A stretch of DNA of 64,000 bases from Pseudobdellovibrionaceae bacterium (GCA_030158485.1 JAOASS010000014.1:49367-113366), one strand, 5' to 3'; counted from the stretch's first letter, positions 1-9,660 are shown. Notes: generated by a model from the letters alone, not told the origin. Program-made: numbers and translations.

Positions 1-70
1 AAGCACTACACATGCCTCAAATTTGAGTGTAGCCTCTTTTTGTTATTAAAAGATGCGAAAGGATTAATTT

Positions 71-961
71 ATGGCATGGGTTAAACGAATCGGGCTTTTT
101 TTCGTTGTGAATATTCTGATCATGGTGACCGTTGGTATTGTTTGGTCCATTTTAGGACAATACTTTGGAATCACGGGTCACACTGCTTATCTTGTCGTGT
201 TTTCAGGAATTGCTGGATTTGGCGGGGCCCTGTTTTCGCTTTGGACAAGTAAGTGGATGGCAAAAACACTTTACGGTGTTCAAATTATCGACCCTCTCAC
301 TCACGACAGTCGACTGCGCTCATTGGTTGAAAAAGTTCACGGCATGGCCCGAGCCGCAAAACTTCCCAAAATGCCTGATGTCGGTATTTATGAAGCAAAT
401 GACGTCAACGCTTTTGCAACCGGACCTTCTAAGTCAAATTCACTTGTCGCGGTTTCTTCAGGACTTCTTTATAAAATGAATGAAAAAGAAGTTGACGGAG
501 TTTTGGCACATGAAGTCAGCCATATTGCGAATGGTGATATGGTCACGATGACTCTGATCCAGGGAATCGTAAATACTTTTTCTCTTCTATTTTCTCGGCT
601 TTTAGCAAATCTGATTTCAAGTCAAGTTGACGAAAAAGCACGAACGATTGTTTATTTTGCCTGCACGATTTTAGGCGATATTCTTTTCACACTTTTGGGT
701 TCAATTGTGGTTTCTCACTTTTCAAGAGCACGTGAATTCCGGGCCGACAATGGTGGAGCTCAGCTTTCTTCGCGGGATAATATGATTTCAGCTTTAAAAA
801 AATTGCAGCTACTTCATGACCAGCCTGCCCTGGAAGAAAGTAAAAAAGATGGCTTAGCGACTTTAAAAATTTCTCATCGTGAACGTGGTGGTTTGGCCGC
901 TTTGTTTATGACTCATCCACCACTGGAAGTCAGAATTCAAGCACTTGAGAAAGGCCGATGA
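71..961 (+). CDS. htpX: Membrane zinc metalloprotease HtpX (M48B)
   Basis: Integral inner-membrane zinc protease that degrades misfolded membrane proteins as part of envelope quality control. The 296-residue protein has two N-terminal membrane segments (about 7-27 and 38-58), the zinc motif HEVSH at residues 147-151, and a third ligand E222 in the REFRAD motif. It also has the ANDVNAFATG segment typical of HtpX and two further hydrophobic stretches around 165-215. Length and residue spacing match the E. coli family. An AAAGGA Shine-Dalgarno lies just upstream of the ATG. It overlaps the next gene by ATGA, so the pair is probably co-transcribed. Assignment is secure. Confidence 0.95.
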   Translation: MAWVKRIGLFFVVNILIMVTVGIVWSILGQYFGITGHTAYLVVFSGIAGFGGALFSLWTSKWMAKTLYGVQIIDPLTHDSRLRSLVEKVHGMARAAKLPKMPDVGIYEANDVNAFATGPSKSNSLVAVSSGLLYKMNEKEVDGVLAHEVSHIANGDMVTMTLIQGIVNTFSLLFSRLLANLISSQVDEKARTIVYFACTILGDILFTLLGSIVVSHFSRAREFRADNGGAQLSSRDNMISALKKLQLLHDQPALEESKKDGLATLKISHRERGGLAALFMTHPPLEVRIQALEKGR

Positions 962-2724
962 GGTTTTTTTTATTAGTTTTCTTGCTTTTAAATTTCCAAA
1001 CAGTTCTAGCGAAAAGTACCGCTCCTCATCCTGAACTCAAGCCTGCTTGGGTTCAGGATTGGAAAAACATTCAAGTTTTATCTCGCCAAGATCGCAACAA
1101 AGCTTGCGAAAAAATAGAGCAGTTAAGCTGGGCTCAGGAATTTCCGTTTCCACATGTCATCGAAGATAAAAAATCTTTTCTGTGTCGAAAACCGCCTTCT
1201 CTTGTCACGCCTGATTTTGAAAATTTAATTAAAGCCAGCCAGTTTTATAGAAATGATTTTGAACATCAGAAAGCACAAGAATTTCTGAAAAAAGCTTTTA
1301 CAAAAGCAAAAACCAAATCACAAAAAATAACTTATTGGGAAGAACAGCTCAAAATAGACCGCGCGGCTCAGGATAAAATTAAACGCCTCAGGTCTGCACG
1401 AAAACTAAAGGAACTCGATCCTGATCAATTTTTAGTCGATTACGCTCGCCTACTGTGGACTTACGACAAAACTCAAAAAGCTATCCAAACCTTAAATGAA
1501 GCCCGCAAGCTTTTTAAAAAAACAACTTCACAACAGGAAGTCCTCTTTGTTTTAGGACGAATTCAAGAGGAAAGAAAAAGATCTCGCAAAGCTTTAGTTT
1601 TTTATAATCAAGCACTCCAAGAACCACTTGTATCAATCGATGTTCAGACAAAAATTCTATCCTTCGCCGCTTGGGTTCATTACAAATTAAATGAATTTGA
1701 ACCGTCCGAAAAATTTTGGCAAAAACTTTACGATCAATCACCCGAACGCTTCACAAAATCAAGAGCTCTTTATTGGATGGCTATTTGTCAAAAAAAAATG
1801 AACCAAAAAGAACTTTCTATAAAAACTTTGGAACGCCTGATTCAAGAAGATCCTGTTAGTTACTACACTGTTTTAGCTTACCGAGAACTTAAAACTCCCT
1901 TTACCCCGATCAAGCCTTTTCAAGAAAATATAAAAATATTTGAAAAATTGAAAATTTTAAACAAACAAGAAAAAAATCTTTTAAGCTGGCTTGTCGCTTT
2001 TGATGAAAAAGATTTAGCTGAAATTTTACTACTTTCAGTTTGGGATGAAGCCCTGACTGCTTCAGAAGATCAACAGTCTGCTTACTTTCAAACTTTTTGG
2101 AAATTAGGCCTGACGAATTCCCTGATTCGCGCGCTCAACCAATTAAATGATGAAACTCGGATCAAGCTTACCCAAAAATATCAAGCGGCACTTTTTCCTT
2201 ATCATTATGAAAAAGAAATTCTTGAAGCATCCCTTGAAGAAAATTTAAATCCCTACTTCGTGATGGCACTTATTAGACAAGAATCTGCTTTCAATCCGGA
2301 AGCCCGCAGTCCGACCGATGCCCTTGGTTTGATGCAAGTTATGCCTGCCCTTGCAAAAAAAATTGCAGTGGCTAAAAAACTAGATTACACAAAAGACAGC
2401 GAACTTTTTAATCCGCTTTTGAATATTAAAATCGGAACTCGTGAGCTCAAAGAAAGACTCGATGATTTTAAAGGAAACTCAGTCCTGGCATCGGCTTCCT
2501 ATAATGCTGGTGCAGATGTTGTAAAAAGTTGGCTTAAGTCACGTTACCAAGAAGATCCAATCGAATTTATTGAAGCTATCCCTTACGAAGAAACTCGAAG
2601 CTACGTTCGTCTGATCATTCGAAATGAAATTTTCTATCAAAGATTTTTTACGAAAGTCGATTTCTTTTTCCCGGACGAAAAGCTCACTCAAGGCTGGAAA
2701 AAAGAAAGACTTAAGTCTAGGTAA
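958..2724 (+). CDS. slt: Soluble-type lytic murein transglycosylase (Slt70-like)
   Basis: Exported enzyme that cleaves the MurNAc-GlcNAc bond of peptidoglycan, forming 1,6-anhydro ends. A signal peptide covers residues 1-18. It is followed by a long alpha-helical region rich in TPR-like repeats (about 60-400), as in the Slt70 superhelical ring. The C-terminal SLT domain starts near residue 425, with the catalytic glutamate at about E442 in IRQESAF, then the GLMQVMP and ASYNAG motifs. The total of 588 residues is close to Slt70. The start codon overlaps the htpX stop. Murein-cleaving enzymes are expanded in Bdellovibrio-type predators, but a specific predation role is only inference. Confidence 0.92.
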   Translation: MRFFLLVFLLLNFQTVLAKSTAPHPELKPAWVQDWKNIQVLSRQDRNKACEKIEQLSWAQEFPFPHVIEDKKSFLCRKPPSLVTPDFENLIKASQFYRNDFEHQKAQEFLKKAFTKAKTKSQKITYWEEQLKIDRAAQDKIKRLRSARKLKELDPDQFLVDYARLLWTYDKTQKAIQTLNEARKLFKKTTSQQEVLFVLGRIQEERKRSRKALVFYNQALQEPLVSIDVQTKILSFAAWVHYKLNEFEPSEKFWQKLYDQSPERFTKSRALYWMAICQKKMNQKELSIKTLERLIQEDPVSYYTVLAYRELKTPFTPIKPFQENIKIFEKLKILNKQEKNLLSWLVAFDEKDLAEILLLSVWDEALTASEDQQSAYFQTFWKLGLTNSLIRALNQLNDETRIKLTQKYQAALFPYHYEKEILEASLEENLNPYFVMALIRQESAFNPEARSPTDALGLMQVMPALAKKIAVAKKLDYTKDSELFNPLLNIKIGTRELKERLDDFKGNSVLASASYNAGADVVKSWLKSRYQEDPIEFIEAIPYEETRSYVRLIIRNEIFYQRFFTKVDFFFPDEKLTQGWKKERLKSR

Positions 2725-2769
2725 AGTCCTCGCCTCAGGTTCGTCTTTTGATTAGCCGAAAGAGAACTT

Positions 2770-4149
2770 ATGAAATCTTGGGTTTTTCCTTTAAGTCTGG
2801 CAGGAGTCTTCTTTCTTTTTGTGGGTGGACTTATTCTCTTTTTCAATTTCGATGAAAGTTTGAGTAACGACACTTATCGCAGCGGCAGCTCTGTTAATAA
2901 AATTAAAAAAGGAAATTCTTCGGACGAACGATCTTTAGAAGATTCCTTTATCACTTCAAAAGTAGATAAAGTTGAAAATGAACCCAGTGCTCTTTTTAAT
3001 GATCCTGCGATTAATCAGGCATGGGGCTTAAAAAAAGCTGATGCGGCTAGGGCTTGGACTTTAACAAAAGGAAGTCGCGAAGTGATTGTCGCAGTTATCG
3101 ACACAGGTCTTGACGTCAATCACGAAGATATCAAAGGTAATGTTTGGAAAAATCCAGGTGAAACAGGAAAAGATTCATTTGGCAGGGATAAAAGTTCGAA
3201 CCGCGTTGATGATGATCAAAATGGCTTCACTGACGATGTCAATGGATGGAATTTTGTCAGCCAAAATGGCAACCTTGCGGACAATCACGGGCATGGAACA
3301 CATATCGCTGGAATCATTGGCGCTGAAGCTAACAACAACAAAGGTATCGTCGGAATTGCACCAGAAGTTTCGATTATGGTGCTCAAGTACTTTGATCCGC
3401 AAAGTCCCGGTTCTGATAATTTAAAAAACACTATCAAATCGATTCACTATGCGATTGATAAAGGGGCCCATATTATCAACTACTCGGGTGGCGGCCTTGA
3501 ATATTCTCAAGAAGAAAAAGAGGCTGTGGATTTAGCCCGAAAAAAAGGGATTTTATTTGTCGCAGCAGCTGGTAATGAGCGCGCTAATTCAGATAAAATT
3601 CCTTATTATCCAGCAGATTACGGACTGGATAATATTATTTCTGTCACGGCTTTCAACCCCTCTCAAGAAGTTCTTTCTTCAAGTAACTGGGGTGTCTTAA
3701 GCGTTGATATTGCAGCCCCGGGGCAAAATATTTTATCCACATTACCTGGTGGCGCTTACGGTTTTATGACAGGCACATCCCAAGCCACGGCTTTTGTGAC
3801 AGGAGCAGCAGCCCTTGTGATGTCACACAAAACAGGTTTTAAATACAATGACGTCAAAAAATATATTTTAGCTTCTGGCGATGCTTTACCATCGCTTGCC
3901 GATAAAACTAAAACTTCTCGAAAATTAAATTTATACAAAGCTTTGATTGTTTTAGATGAAGATCTGACAGCTTCCGGAGTTCGAGCTGTTAATGACAGTC
4001 AAGTTAAAATCCTCAGTTCAAAACAAGAACAAAGTCGAACTTCAATTCAATCAACTGCTCAGTTTGGAAAAAGCCTAATTGAAGCTTTAGAAAAAGAAAA
4101 TCAAAAAGAACCTCTCAAAGGTCGCATCGGAAATAAACCAGAACTTTAA
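2770..4149 (+). CDS. Subtilisin-like serine protease (S8), exported or membrane-anchored
   Basis: Peptidase S8 family. The N-terminus has a hydrophobic segment at about residues 5-25, acting as a signal or membrane anchor. A Ser/Asp-rich linker follows, and then the catalytic triad in canonical order: D111 (AVIDTG), H175 (HGHGTH) and S337 (GTSQATA). Asp-rich calcium-site-like stretches lie after the first motif. Secreted subtilases are common in predatory deltaproteobacteria-like lineages. The physiological substrate is unknown. The stop overlaps the 3' end of the convergent gene by four bases. The C-terminal 60 residues, after the protease fold, are low-complexity and polar. Confidence 0.92.
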   Translation: MKSWVFPLSLAGVFFLFVGGLILFFNFDESLSNDTYRSGSSVNKIKKGNSSDERSLEDSFITSKVDKVENEPSALFNDPAINQAWGLKKADAARAWTLTKGSREVIVAVIDTGLDVNHEDIKGNVWKNPGETGKDSFGRDKSSNRVDDDQNGFTDDVNGWNFVSQNGNLADNHGHGTHIAGIIGAEANNNKGIVGIAPEVSIMVLKYFDPQSPGSDNLKNTIKSIHYAIDKGAHIINYSGGGLEYSQEEKEAVDLARKKGILFVAAAGNERANSDKIPYYPADYGLDNIISVTAFNPSQEVLSSSNWGVLSVDIAAPGQNILSTLPGGAYGFMTGTSQATAFVTGAAALVMSHKTGFKYNDVKKYILASGDALPSLADKTKTSRKLNLYKALIVLDEDLTASGVRAVNDSQVKILSSKQEQSRTSIQSTAQFGKSLIEALEKENQKEPLKGRIGNKPEL

Positions 4150-4784
4150 AGTTTCATAAGAGAAAGTTTAAATCTTTTTCTGTAAATCAAAAAATCAAGA
4201 ATACAAACGAGAACACCCGCACCGATCATATTTTTTTGACCCGGCATCAGGCTTCCTAATAAAATCAAAAGTGCACCCAACCCTAGAATAATCCAGGGCG
4301 TCCGCTCTGCCCATGGTGTGAGCTTAATACGCTCGGGTTCTAATATCACTTTTAAGTATTCAGGAAGACCATCCCAATTCAAATAGACCGAAAGCTGTTT
4401 GTATTTATCTCGTGCTAAATTCAAACTATTTTTCTGACGACACAAGTAAATAAATTGTTCATGAGCTTTAATTTCACCTAAATTTTCTAAATTATTACGC
4501 CAAGCACGAACGACTTGCGACTGACGAGTTTCACCTGGAATATCAAAAAGAATTTTCAAAATTTGTTCGTCTGACCATTTTTGAGCAACCTGACGACCAC
4601 TGGCTTCTTTATGGATTAGAAACTGACTTTGACACTGCTGGCATTGGTAGATCAAACCTTCTTGAGGATTTAAAATCTGATAGGATTTTGCGCAATCAGG
4701 ACAGTTCACGGGAGTACTCAGCTGGATGCCGAAATTCGCTTTGTCTTCAACAAGATTGTTTGCCACCGTGTCCACATTCACCAT
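4146..4784 (-). CDS. Zinc-ribbon protein with two C-terminal membrane segments
   Basis: No known family was recognised. The 212-residue protein has a CxxC...CxxC zinc-ribbon near the N-terminus (CPDC at about 28-31, CQQC at about 49-52), resembling MJ0042-type ribbons. A charged helical middle follows, with two hydrophobic helices at about 164-183 and 187-205 near the C-terminus. It may be a cytoplasmic ribbon tethered to the inner membrane. It diverges from lnt with only 14 bases between start codons, so any promoter for lnt must lie inside this gene and vice versa. Confidence 0.7.
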   Translation of the reverse strand: MVNVDTVANNLVEDKANFGIQLSTPVNCPDCAKSYQILNPQEGLIYQCQQCQSQFLIHKEASGRQVAQKWSDEQILKILFDIPGETRQSQVVRAWRNNLENLGEIKAHEQFIYLCRQKNSLNLARDKYKQLSVYLNWDGLPEYLKVILEPERIKLTPWAERTPWIILGLGALLILLGSLMPGQKNMIGAGVLVCILDFLIYRKRFKLSLMKL

Positions 4785-4798
4785 AATCTAAAATCATT

Positions 4799-6400
4799 GT
4801 GACTAATTTTTTTCTACGACTCAAGCCTTTTCAACCACAATTTTTTCCACTTTTAAGCGGAATACTGGTGGGCACTTCTTACCCACCCTTCGCCAGCTGG
4901 GCTCTGACTTTCTGTTGGGTGCCTCTTTGGTTTTCGATTTTCGAAGAAAAAAGTCCTCAAAAAGTGTTTTGGAAATCTTGGCTCACCCAATTCACCTTGA
5001 GTCTAATCGGGTTTCATTGGATCGCTCATACTGCCCACGCTTTTGGCAATTTACCCTGGGCCCTTTCAATTTTGGCCCTTTTTCTTTTTTGCGCTCTGAT
5101 GCATTTGCATATTCCTGTTAGCCTTTTGCTTGCAAAGTGGATCACTCAAAATGCACGTCGCACAGTTTCGGCCCCCCTCTTCTTTTTCATTTGCGCACTT
5201 TTACAATCATTGATCGAAAGAATTTGGCCCATGATCTTTCCTTGGCATTTGGGCTACAGTCTTCTGTATTCTCGCCTTGAAGTTTCACAGTTGGCTGAAT
5301 TCATCGGCTTTCAAGGGCTTTCGACCCTTCTTTTTCTATTGAATGCCGTTTTTGCCACAGGTTTATGGATGATGAAAAATCACAAAACGAAAGCTTGGAT
5401 CACAATTTTTGGCGGGATATTGATCTTTTTTGGACTTAATTTCGCCGGCTGGATTGTGCGTCCTGATTTAAAATCAGATCGATCGTTAAATGCGTTGATC
5501 GTTCAGGCCAATATTGGCCAACTTGATAAAATTGCAGGTGATCTTGGAAATAAAAACTCAAAGCCACAGGAGGGCCAGCTTCAAAAGCTCATCCAAAAAA
5601 AATATATCGACCTAACGCAAGAAGGCTTAGCACGCCATCCAGAGACTCAAGTCATCGTCTGGCCTGAAACGGCATTACCCGATTATTACGATATCGAATT
5701 CTTATCGCGTCCGCGTCAGCTTGAACTCCGAAGCCAAATTGCAACTTGGAAGAAAGCTCTTATCACGGGAGCTTATTCGCGAGATCTGGTAAATCAAAAA
5801 GTTTTTAATGCCCTTTTTGTGTTCAATGACGAAGGAAACTTAGCCGCACCCGCCTACCGAAAAAGTGAGCTCTTAGCTTTTGGCGAATACTTACCTTTAG
5901 GCGAAACTTTTCCAGTCCTTTATCAACTGATGCCCTTTGTTTCAAGTTTTGGTCGCGGCCCAGGCCCTGAAATCAAAGCTTTCACAGTCAATGGAGACAC
6001 TTTTAAAGCGGCTCCGCAAATTTGCTATGAAAGTCTTTCTGATCATTTTTCACGCAAAGCAGCTCTACTTGGAACAGATTTTCATGTGAATATCACAAAT
6101 GACTCTTGGTTCGGAAAAACAGTTGAACCTTTTCAACACGGAACAATGAATTGGGCCCGAGCTATAGAGACAAGAAAACCTCTGATTCGAGCCACTAACA
6201 CAGGCCAATCTTCAATTGTCTTGCAAGACGGCAAAATTGTTCTTTTATCCCCTCTTGAACAAGAATGGTACGGAGCTGCCATAATTCCTTTGATTGATGC
6301 AGGCCCCACTTTTTTTATGAAATATGGTTATCTTGACTGGGTCCTCTATCTTATGATTCTTTTGGTTCTGATAGGGAGACTTAGAAAAAAACATGTTTGA
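4799..6400 (+). CDS. lnt: Apolipoprotein N-acyltransferase Lnt
   Basis: Last step of lipoprotein maturation: transfer of an acyl chain from phospholipid to the N-terminal Cys of apolipoproteins in the inner membrane. It has multiple N-terminal membrane segments (about 1-220), then a carbon-nitrogen hydrolase domain with the catalytic triad E290 (WPETALP), K355 (RKSELLAFGEYLP) and C409 (QICYES). A closing membrane helix lies near 510. The start is GTG without an obvious Shine-Dalgarno; the next residues lead directly into the expected N-terminal helix. The 3' end overlaps mutS2 by 8 bases. The many lipoproteins in this window are its likely clients. Confidence 0.95.
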   Translation: MTNFFLRLKPFQPQFFPLLSGILVGTSYPPFASWALTFCWVPLWFSIFEEKSPQKVFWKSWLTQFTLSLIGFHWIAHTAHAFGNLPWALSILALFLFCALMHLHIPVSLLLAKWITQNARRTVSAPLFFFICALLQSLIERIWPMIFPWHLGYSLLYSRLEVSQLAEFIGFQGLSTLLFLLNAVFATGLWMMKNHKTKAWITIFGGILIFFGLNFAGWIVRPDLKSDRSLNALIVQANIGQLDKIAGDLGNKNSKPQEGQLQKLIQKKYIDLTQEGLARHPETQVIVWPETALPDYYDIEFLSRPRQLELRSQIATWKKALITGAYSRDLVNQKVFNALFVFNDEGNLAAPAYRKSELLAFGEYLPLGETFPVLYQLMPFVSSFGRGPGPEIKAFTVNGDTFKAAPQICYESLSDHFSRKAALLGTDFHVNITNDSWFGKTVEPFQHGTMNWARAIETRKPLIRATNTGQSSIVLQDGKIVLLSPLEQEWYGAAIIPLIDAGPTFFMKYGYLDWVLYLMILLVLIGRLRKKHV

Positions 6401-8717
6401 ATGGCACGCCCTTGATTGGGACTTGATTTTAAATAAAATAAAAAGTTGTGCGACAAGTTTAGCTGGTCAAGAAAAAATCAGTAGAACTCAACCACTCAAA
6501 TCCGCATTGGAAGCTGAAGCTCAATTTAAAGAAATTGAAGCAGCTTTTGCGATCCTCACTTCAGGTGTCCGACCTCATACTCAAAGTTTAGATCTTTTTG
6601 ATAACTGGATTATTCGAATTCGAAAAAAATCAGTGCTTAAGTCAATTGAGCTTAAAGATGTCAGAGCATTTTGTTTGGAAGCGATTGCTCTGAAAGAAAC
6701 TTTGAAAAATTTCGAATCTTCTTGGGCTGTTGATATGCATTCCGTTATGCTTGATACGACAGAACCTTTATCCGCAATTGACCAAATCTTAACTCCCCAA
6801 GGAGATATTCGAAGTGATGCCAGCGAAACACTTCACCGACTTCATAATGAAAAAGAACGCTTAGCCCGAGATGTGCAGCATACTTTAGATCGCTTGGTAA
6901 AAGACCATCAAGCAGAAAACATGCTTCAAGATAAATATGTGACGACACGTGATGGTCGCTGGGTCGTCCCCGTCAGATCCGGCATGCAGCACTTTGTTCC
7001 TGGTGTGATTCACGGCTCATCGCAAACAAAACAAACTGTTTTTATGGAGCCTGAAAAAGTTGTCCCGATGAATAACCGACTTCGCCAAATTGAAGTTGAA
7101 ATCGAAGACGAAATCGAAAAACTTTTAACTGAACTTTCAAAATATCTACACAGCCTGACCGCCAGATTCGAAATCACTCGGGACCAAATGGAGCAAGCTG
7201 ATATTCGTTTTGCACAAGCTCAGTTCAGCAGCCTGATTCAAGCAAATCCTGTGAAGTTTTCTGAAAATCAAATTTTACTTGAAGAAGTTCGCCATCCAAT
7301 TTTGCAAATGTCTGGAAAGCCCGTTGTACCAAATACTGTCAAACTCAATGACCAGAAAAAAATTCTCATGCTTTCGGGTCCCAATGCAGGGGGAAAAACG
7401 ATTTTACTAAAATCGATTGGTCTCAGTGCGCAAATGGCGCGTTGTGGTCTTCCGATCTGTGCGGCCCCCGGTTCAGAAATTCCTTTTTTTACAGAAGTTG
7501 TTGTTGGAATTGGAGACTCCCAAAGTGTGGATGAAGACCTCAGCACTTTTGCCGCTCATTTGAAAATTTTGGATCAAGCGGCTCATAAAAAAGGGCCTCA
7601 AACTCTTATTTTAATCGACGAAATGTGTGGGTCAACTGACCCAGAAGAAGGCTCTGCTTTAGCCAGGTCTTTTATCGAAGAATATGAAAAAAACGAAGTC
7701 TTTGCTATTATCACTTCTCACTTATCACCTCTTAAAACAGGTTGGGGCCCAGAAAGCCGAGTATTAAACGGAAGTCTTGAGTTTAACAGTGCCAAAGGGC
7801 GCCCGACGTATCAATATTTACCTGGAATTCCGGGGGACTCACTTGCTCTACAAACAGCCAAACGAGTCGGCGTCAACCACTCGATTATTGAAAAAGCACT
7901 TCATTACTTATCACCTGTCAGCAAAAAAAGATTTGATAGTTTAAACGAAGTCGAAAAAATGAAAAAAGATCTGATGGATCTTCAGCAAACCTGGAAAGCT
8001 GAATCCATTAAAGCCCAGGCTTTGAAGCAAGAATTTGAACAGAAATTAAAAAAATTCGAAAGTGAAAAAGATCGCTTGCTTGATAAAGAAGTTAAGAAAG
8101 CTGAAAAAAAAGTTGAAGAAGCTATTAGCACCGCAAGGGTGCAAGATACTTTTAAAAAATATCGTGATTTAAGTGAAATCAAAAGTGCTCTTCCTGAAAT
8201 TGTGAAAGCGACACCTTTCACAATGGAAAATAAAATCACAACAGCTGAAGACTTTGCACAAAAATTTCCGCCCGGATCAAAAGTTCATGTTCCCGCTTTG
8301 AGTCAAGACGGAATTATTCAAAGTAATCCGAATTCAAAAGGTGAAGTCCTTATTTTATCAAACTCAATTAGGCTGCAATTACCTTGGACTGAATTGAAGC
8401 CTGCTGGACAAGCACAAAATCCTACTGCTCAGATCGTCAGAAAAACAACTGGTTTCACAGCTTCACTTGTTGATTCAGATAAAACTTTAGATCTCCGTGG
8501 TAAAACGGTCACTGAAGCTTTAGAAGAACTTGAAATAGCACTGGATAGTGCTTTCGCGCAAAAAGAAGATCGAATGAAAATTATCCATGGGCATGGAACG
8601 GAAGCATTGAAAAAATCAGTCCGAACTTATCTTTCAAGATCAGTTTATGTAAAAAAATGGAAAGCTGGCGCCGAACAAGGTGGTGACGGTATCACTTGGG
8701 TTGAAATCGGCGAATAA
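6393..8717 (+). CDS. mutS2: Endonuclease MutS2 (DNA mismatch-family ATPase with Smr domain)
   Basis: MutS-family protein lacking the mismatch-recognition domain. It is implicated in suppression of recombination, and in some bacteria in rescue of collided ribosomes. Visible features are the core domain with the VVPVRSGMQHFVPGVIHG segment (about 188-206), Walker A GPNAGGKT (about 329-336), Walker B LILIDE with the STDPEEG signature, and a long coiled coil (about 510-590). The C-terminal Smr nuclease domain starts with LDLRGKT near 699 and contains HGHGTEALK. The length of 774 is normal. It overlaps lnt by 8 bases, implying coupled translation. Confidence 0.95.
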   Translation: MFEWHALDWDLILNKIKSCATSLAGQEKISRTQPLKSALEAEAQFKEIEAAFAILTSGVRPHTQSLDLFDNWIIRIRKKSVLKSIELKDVRAFCLEAIALKETLKNFESSWAVDMHSVMLDTTEPLSAIDQILTPQGDIRSDASETLHRLHNEKERLARDVQHTLDRLVKDHQAENMLQDKYVTTRDGRWVVPVRSGMQHFVPGVIHGSSQTKQTVFMEPEKVVPMNNRLRQIEVEIEDEIEKLLTELSKYLHSLTARFEITRDQMEQADIRFAQAQFSSLIQANPVKFSENQILLEEVRHPILQMSGKPVVPNTVKLNDQKKILMLSGPNAGGKTILLKSIGLSAQMARCGLPICAAPGSEIPFFTEVVVGIGDSQSVDEDLSTFAAHLKILDQAAHKKGPQTLILIDEMCGSTDPEEGSALARSFIEEYEKNEVFAIITSHLSPLKTGWGPESRVLNGSLEFNSAKGRPTYQYLPGIPGDSLALQTAKRVGVNHSIIEKALHYLSPVSKKRFDSLNEVEKMKKDLMDLQQTWKAESIKAQALKQEFEQKLKKFESEKDRLLDKEVKKAEKKVEEAISTARVQDTFKKYRDLSEIKSALPEIVKATPFTMENKITTAEDFAQKFPPGSKVHVPALSQDGIIQSNPNSKGEVLILSNSIRLQLPWTELKPAGQAQNPTAQIVRKTTGFTASLVDSDKTLDLRGKTVTEALEELEIALDSAFAQKEDRMKIIHGHGTEALKKSVRTYLSRSVYVKKWKAGAEQGGDGITWVEIGE

Positions 8718-8730
8718 TTTCAATCAGGAT

Positions 8731-9588
8731 TTAATGAGAATTTTCTTGAACCACTTCTTCGGCTTGAAGGTTTTCTCCCATTCGATATCGATCGACTAAA
8801 GTTGCATCATTTGTAGGAAAAGAAAAAAGCAATGTGTGAACGGCTTGGCCTTCATCTTCAACAGTCGCTACTATGTAAGTCAAATCACTGGTGGCATGAT
8901 CTGGAAACTCTTTAATAAAAACGACTAATTGGTGACCACTCAAATCTGATTTTCTCCAGATTTCATCGGGCTCTTCGATTGTGGATTCACGGATGTCGGC
9001 AAAGTTTTTAAATTCACTTTGAGGAATATCTTGGTCTGATCGAACTTTTAACATTGATAAATAAAGACCCAAAGCCAGTCCATCGGACTCTAACAAAGAA
9101 TCCCCTTCCAAAGCTCCTTCTGCAACTTTTTCGAAAACTTTATCGTAGATGAGTTCACCTTTTTTAAAATGTTTATGAAGTTCTTGGTCTTTTGTGGGAA
9201 AATGAGTCAGGACGAAAGTCGGGACTTGTTCATCAACCGTCACATAGCAAATCGCAATATAAATAAAGTCCTGGGATTTGGCTTGAATTTCTTTTGTGTA
9301 AATATGAATGACTAAGTCCGAAAATGTTTTTGAATCTTTCCAAATTCGATCGGGCGCTGCTAATACTTCTTCGAGATGCTTCTCAAGCTTAACTTGGGCT
9401 TTATCTGAAAAATCCGTACTTTTTCGGTGAGTCGTGTACTGGGTCTCAAGCTCGTCGATATGGCGATTAAAATACCCATCCAATGCTTTTTCCGATTCAA
9501 AAATAAGACCTGCTTTTTCATCAATGACGATAAGCTCTTCTGCTTTTGCTGACTTTTTTTTGTGACCACGAGACTTCGAGTTTTTCAT
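8731..9588 (-). CDS. Hypothetical protein with two tandem related domains (possible PBECR-like fold)
   Basis: The 285-residue soluble protein has a Lys/Ser-rich start (KSRGHKKKSAK) and no signal peptide. Its body is an internal duplication: residues about 72-146 and 200-275 share a P-D-x-I-W motif (79-83 and 207-211), then alternating beta strands, a T/L-L-x-x-F-P-T core and a closing G-E-L/G-E-N-L. The pattern PDxIW followed by strands recalls phage-associated Barnase/EndoU/ColicinE5/RelE-like (PBECR) nuclease folds, but that link is memory-based and uncertain. It is transcribed away from a palindrome-rich region shared with the divergent small gene. Confidence 0.7.
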   Translation of the reverse strand: MKNSKSRGHKKKSAKAEELIVIDEKAGLIFESEKALDGYFNRHIDELETQYTTHRKSTDFSDKAQVKLEKHLEEVLAAPDRIWKDSKTFSDLVIHIYTKEIQAKSQDFIYIAICYVTVDEQVPTFVLTHFPTKDQELHKHFKKGELIYDKVFEKVAEGALEGDSLLESDGLALGLYLSMLKVRSDQDIPQSEFKNFADIRESTIEEPDEIWRKSDLSGHQLVVFIKEFPDHATSDLTYIVATVEDEGQAVHTLLFSFPTNDATLVDRYRMGENLQAEEVVQENSH

Positions 9589-9600
9589 AATTTCATATTC

Positions 9601-9624
9601 ACTTGAAGTTCAAGTTGTCACAAC
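9601..9624. promoter_or_regulatory. Two overlapping perfect palindromes in a divergent intergenic region
   Basis: ACTTGAA-g-TTCAAGT (9601-9615) and GTTGT-c-ACAAC (9614-9624) are perfect odd palindromes that share two bases. They lie 12 bases upstream of the minus-strand ATG at 9588 and about 130 bases upstream of the plus-strand gene. Placement suits a repressor or activator binding site for the minus-strand gene. No regulator can be named from the sequence. Confidence 0.4.
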
Positions 9625-9637
9625 ATCTGCTTTACCA

Positions 9638-9660
9638 GAAATGACATTTGACGTCATTTC
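9638..9660. promoter_or_regulatory. 8-bp inverted repeat, candidate operator
   Basis: GAAATGAC and its exact complement GTCATTTC are separated by seven bases. This site sits between the divergent genes starting at 9588 (-) and 9751 (+), next to the palindromes at 9601-9624. It is not followed by a T-tract on either strand, so it does not look like a terminator; an operator is more likely. Confidence 0.4.

Noticed and set aside
6402-6417. Sigma-54-like TGGCAC...TTGA inside mutS2
   Set aside because: The -12 element is TTGA, not TTGC, and it lies within a coding region.
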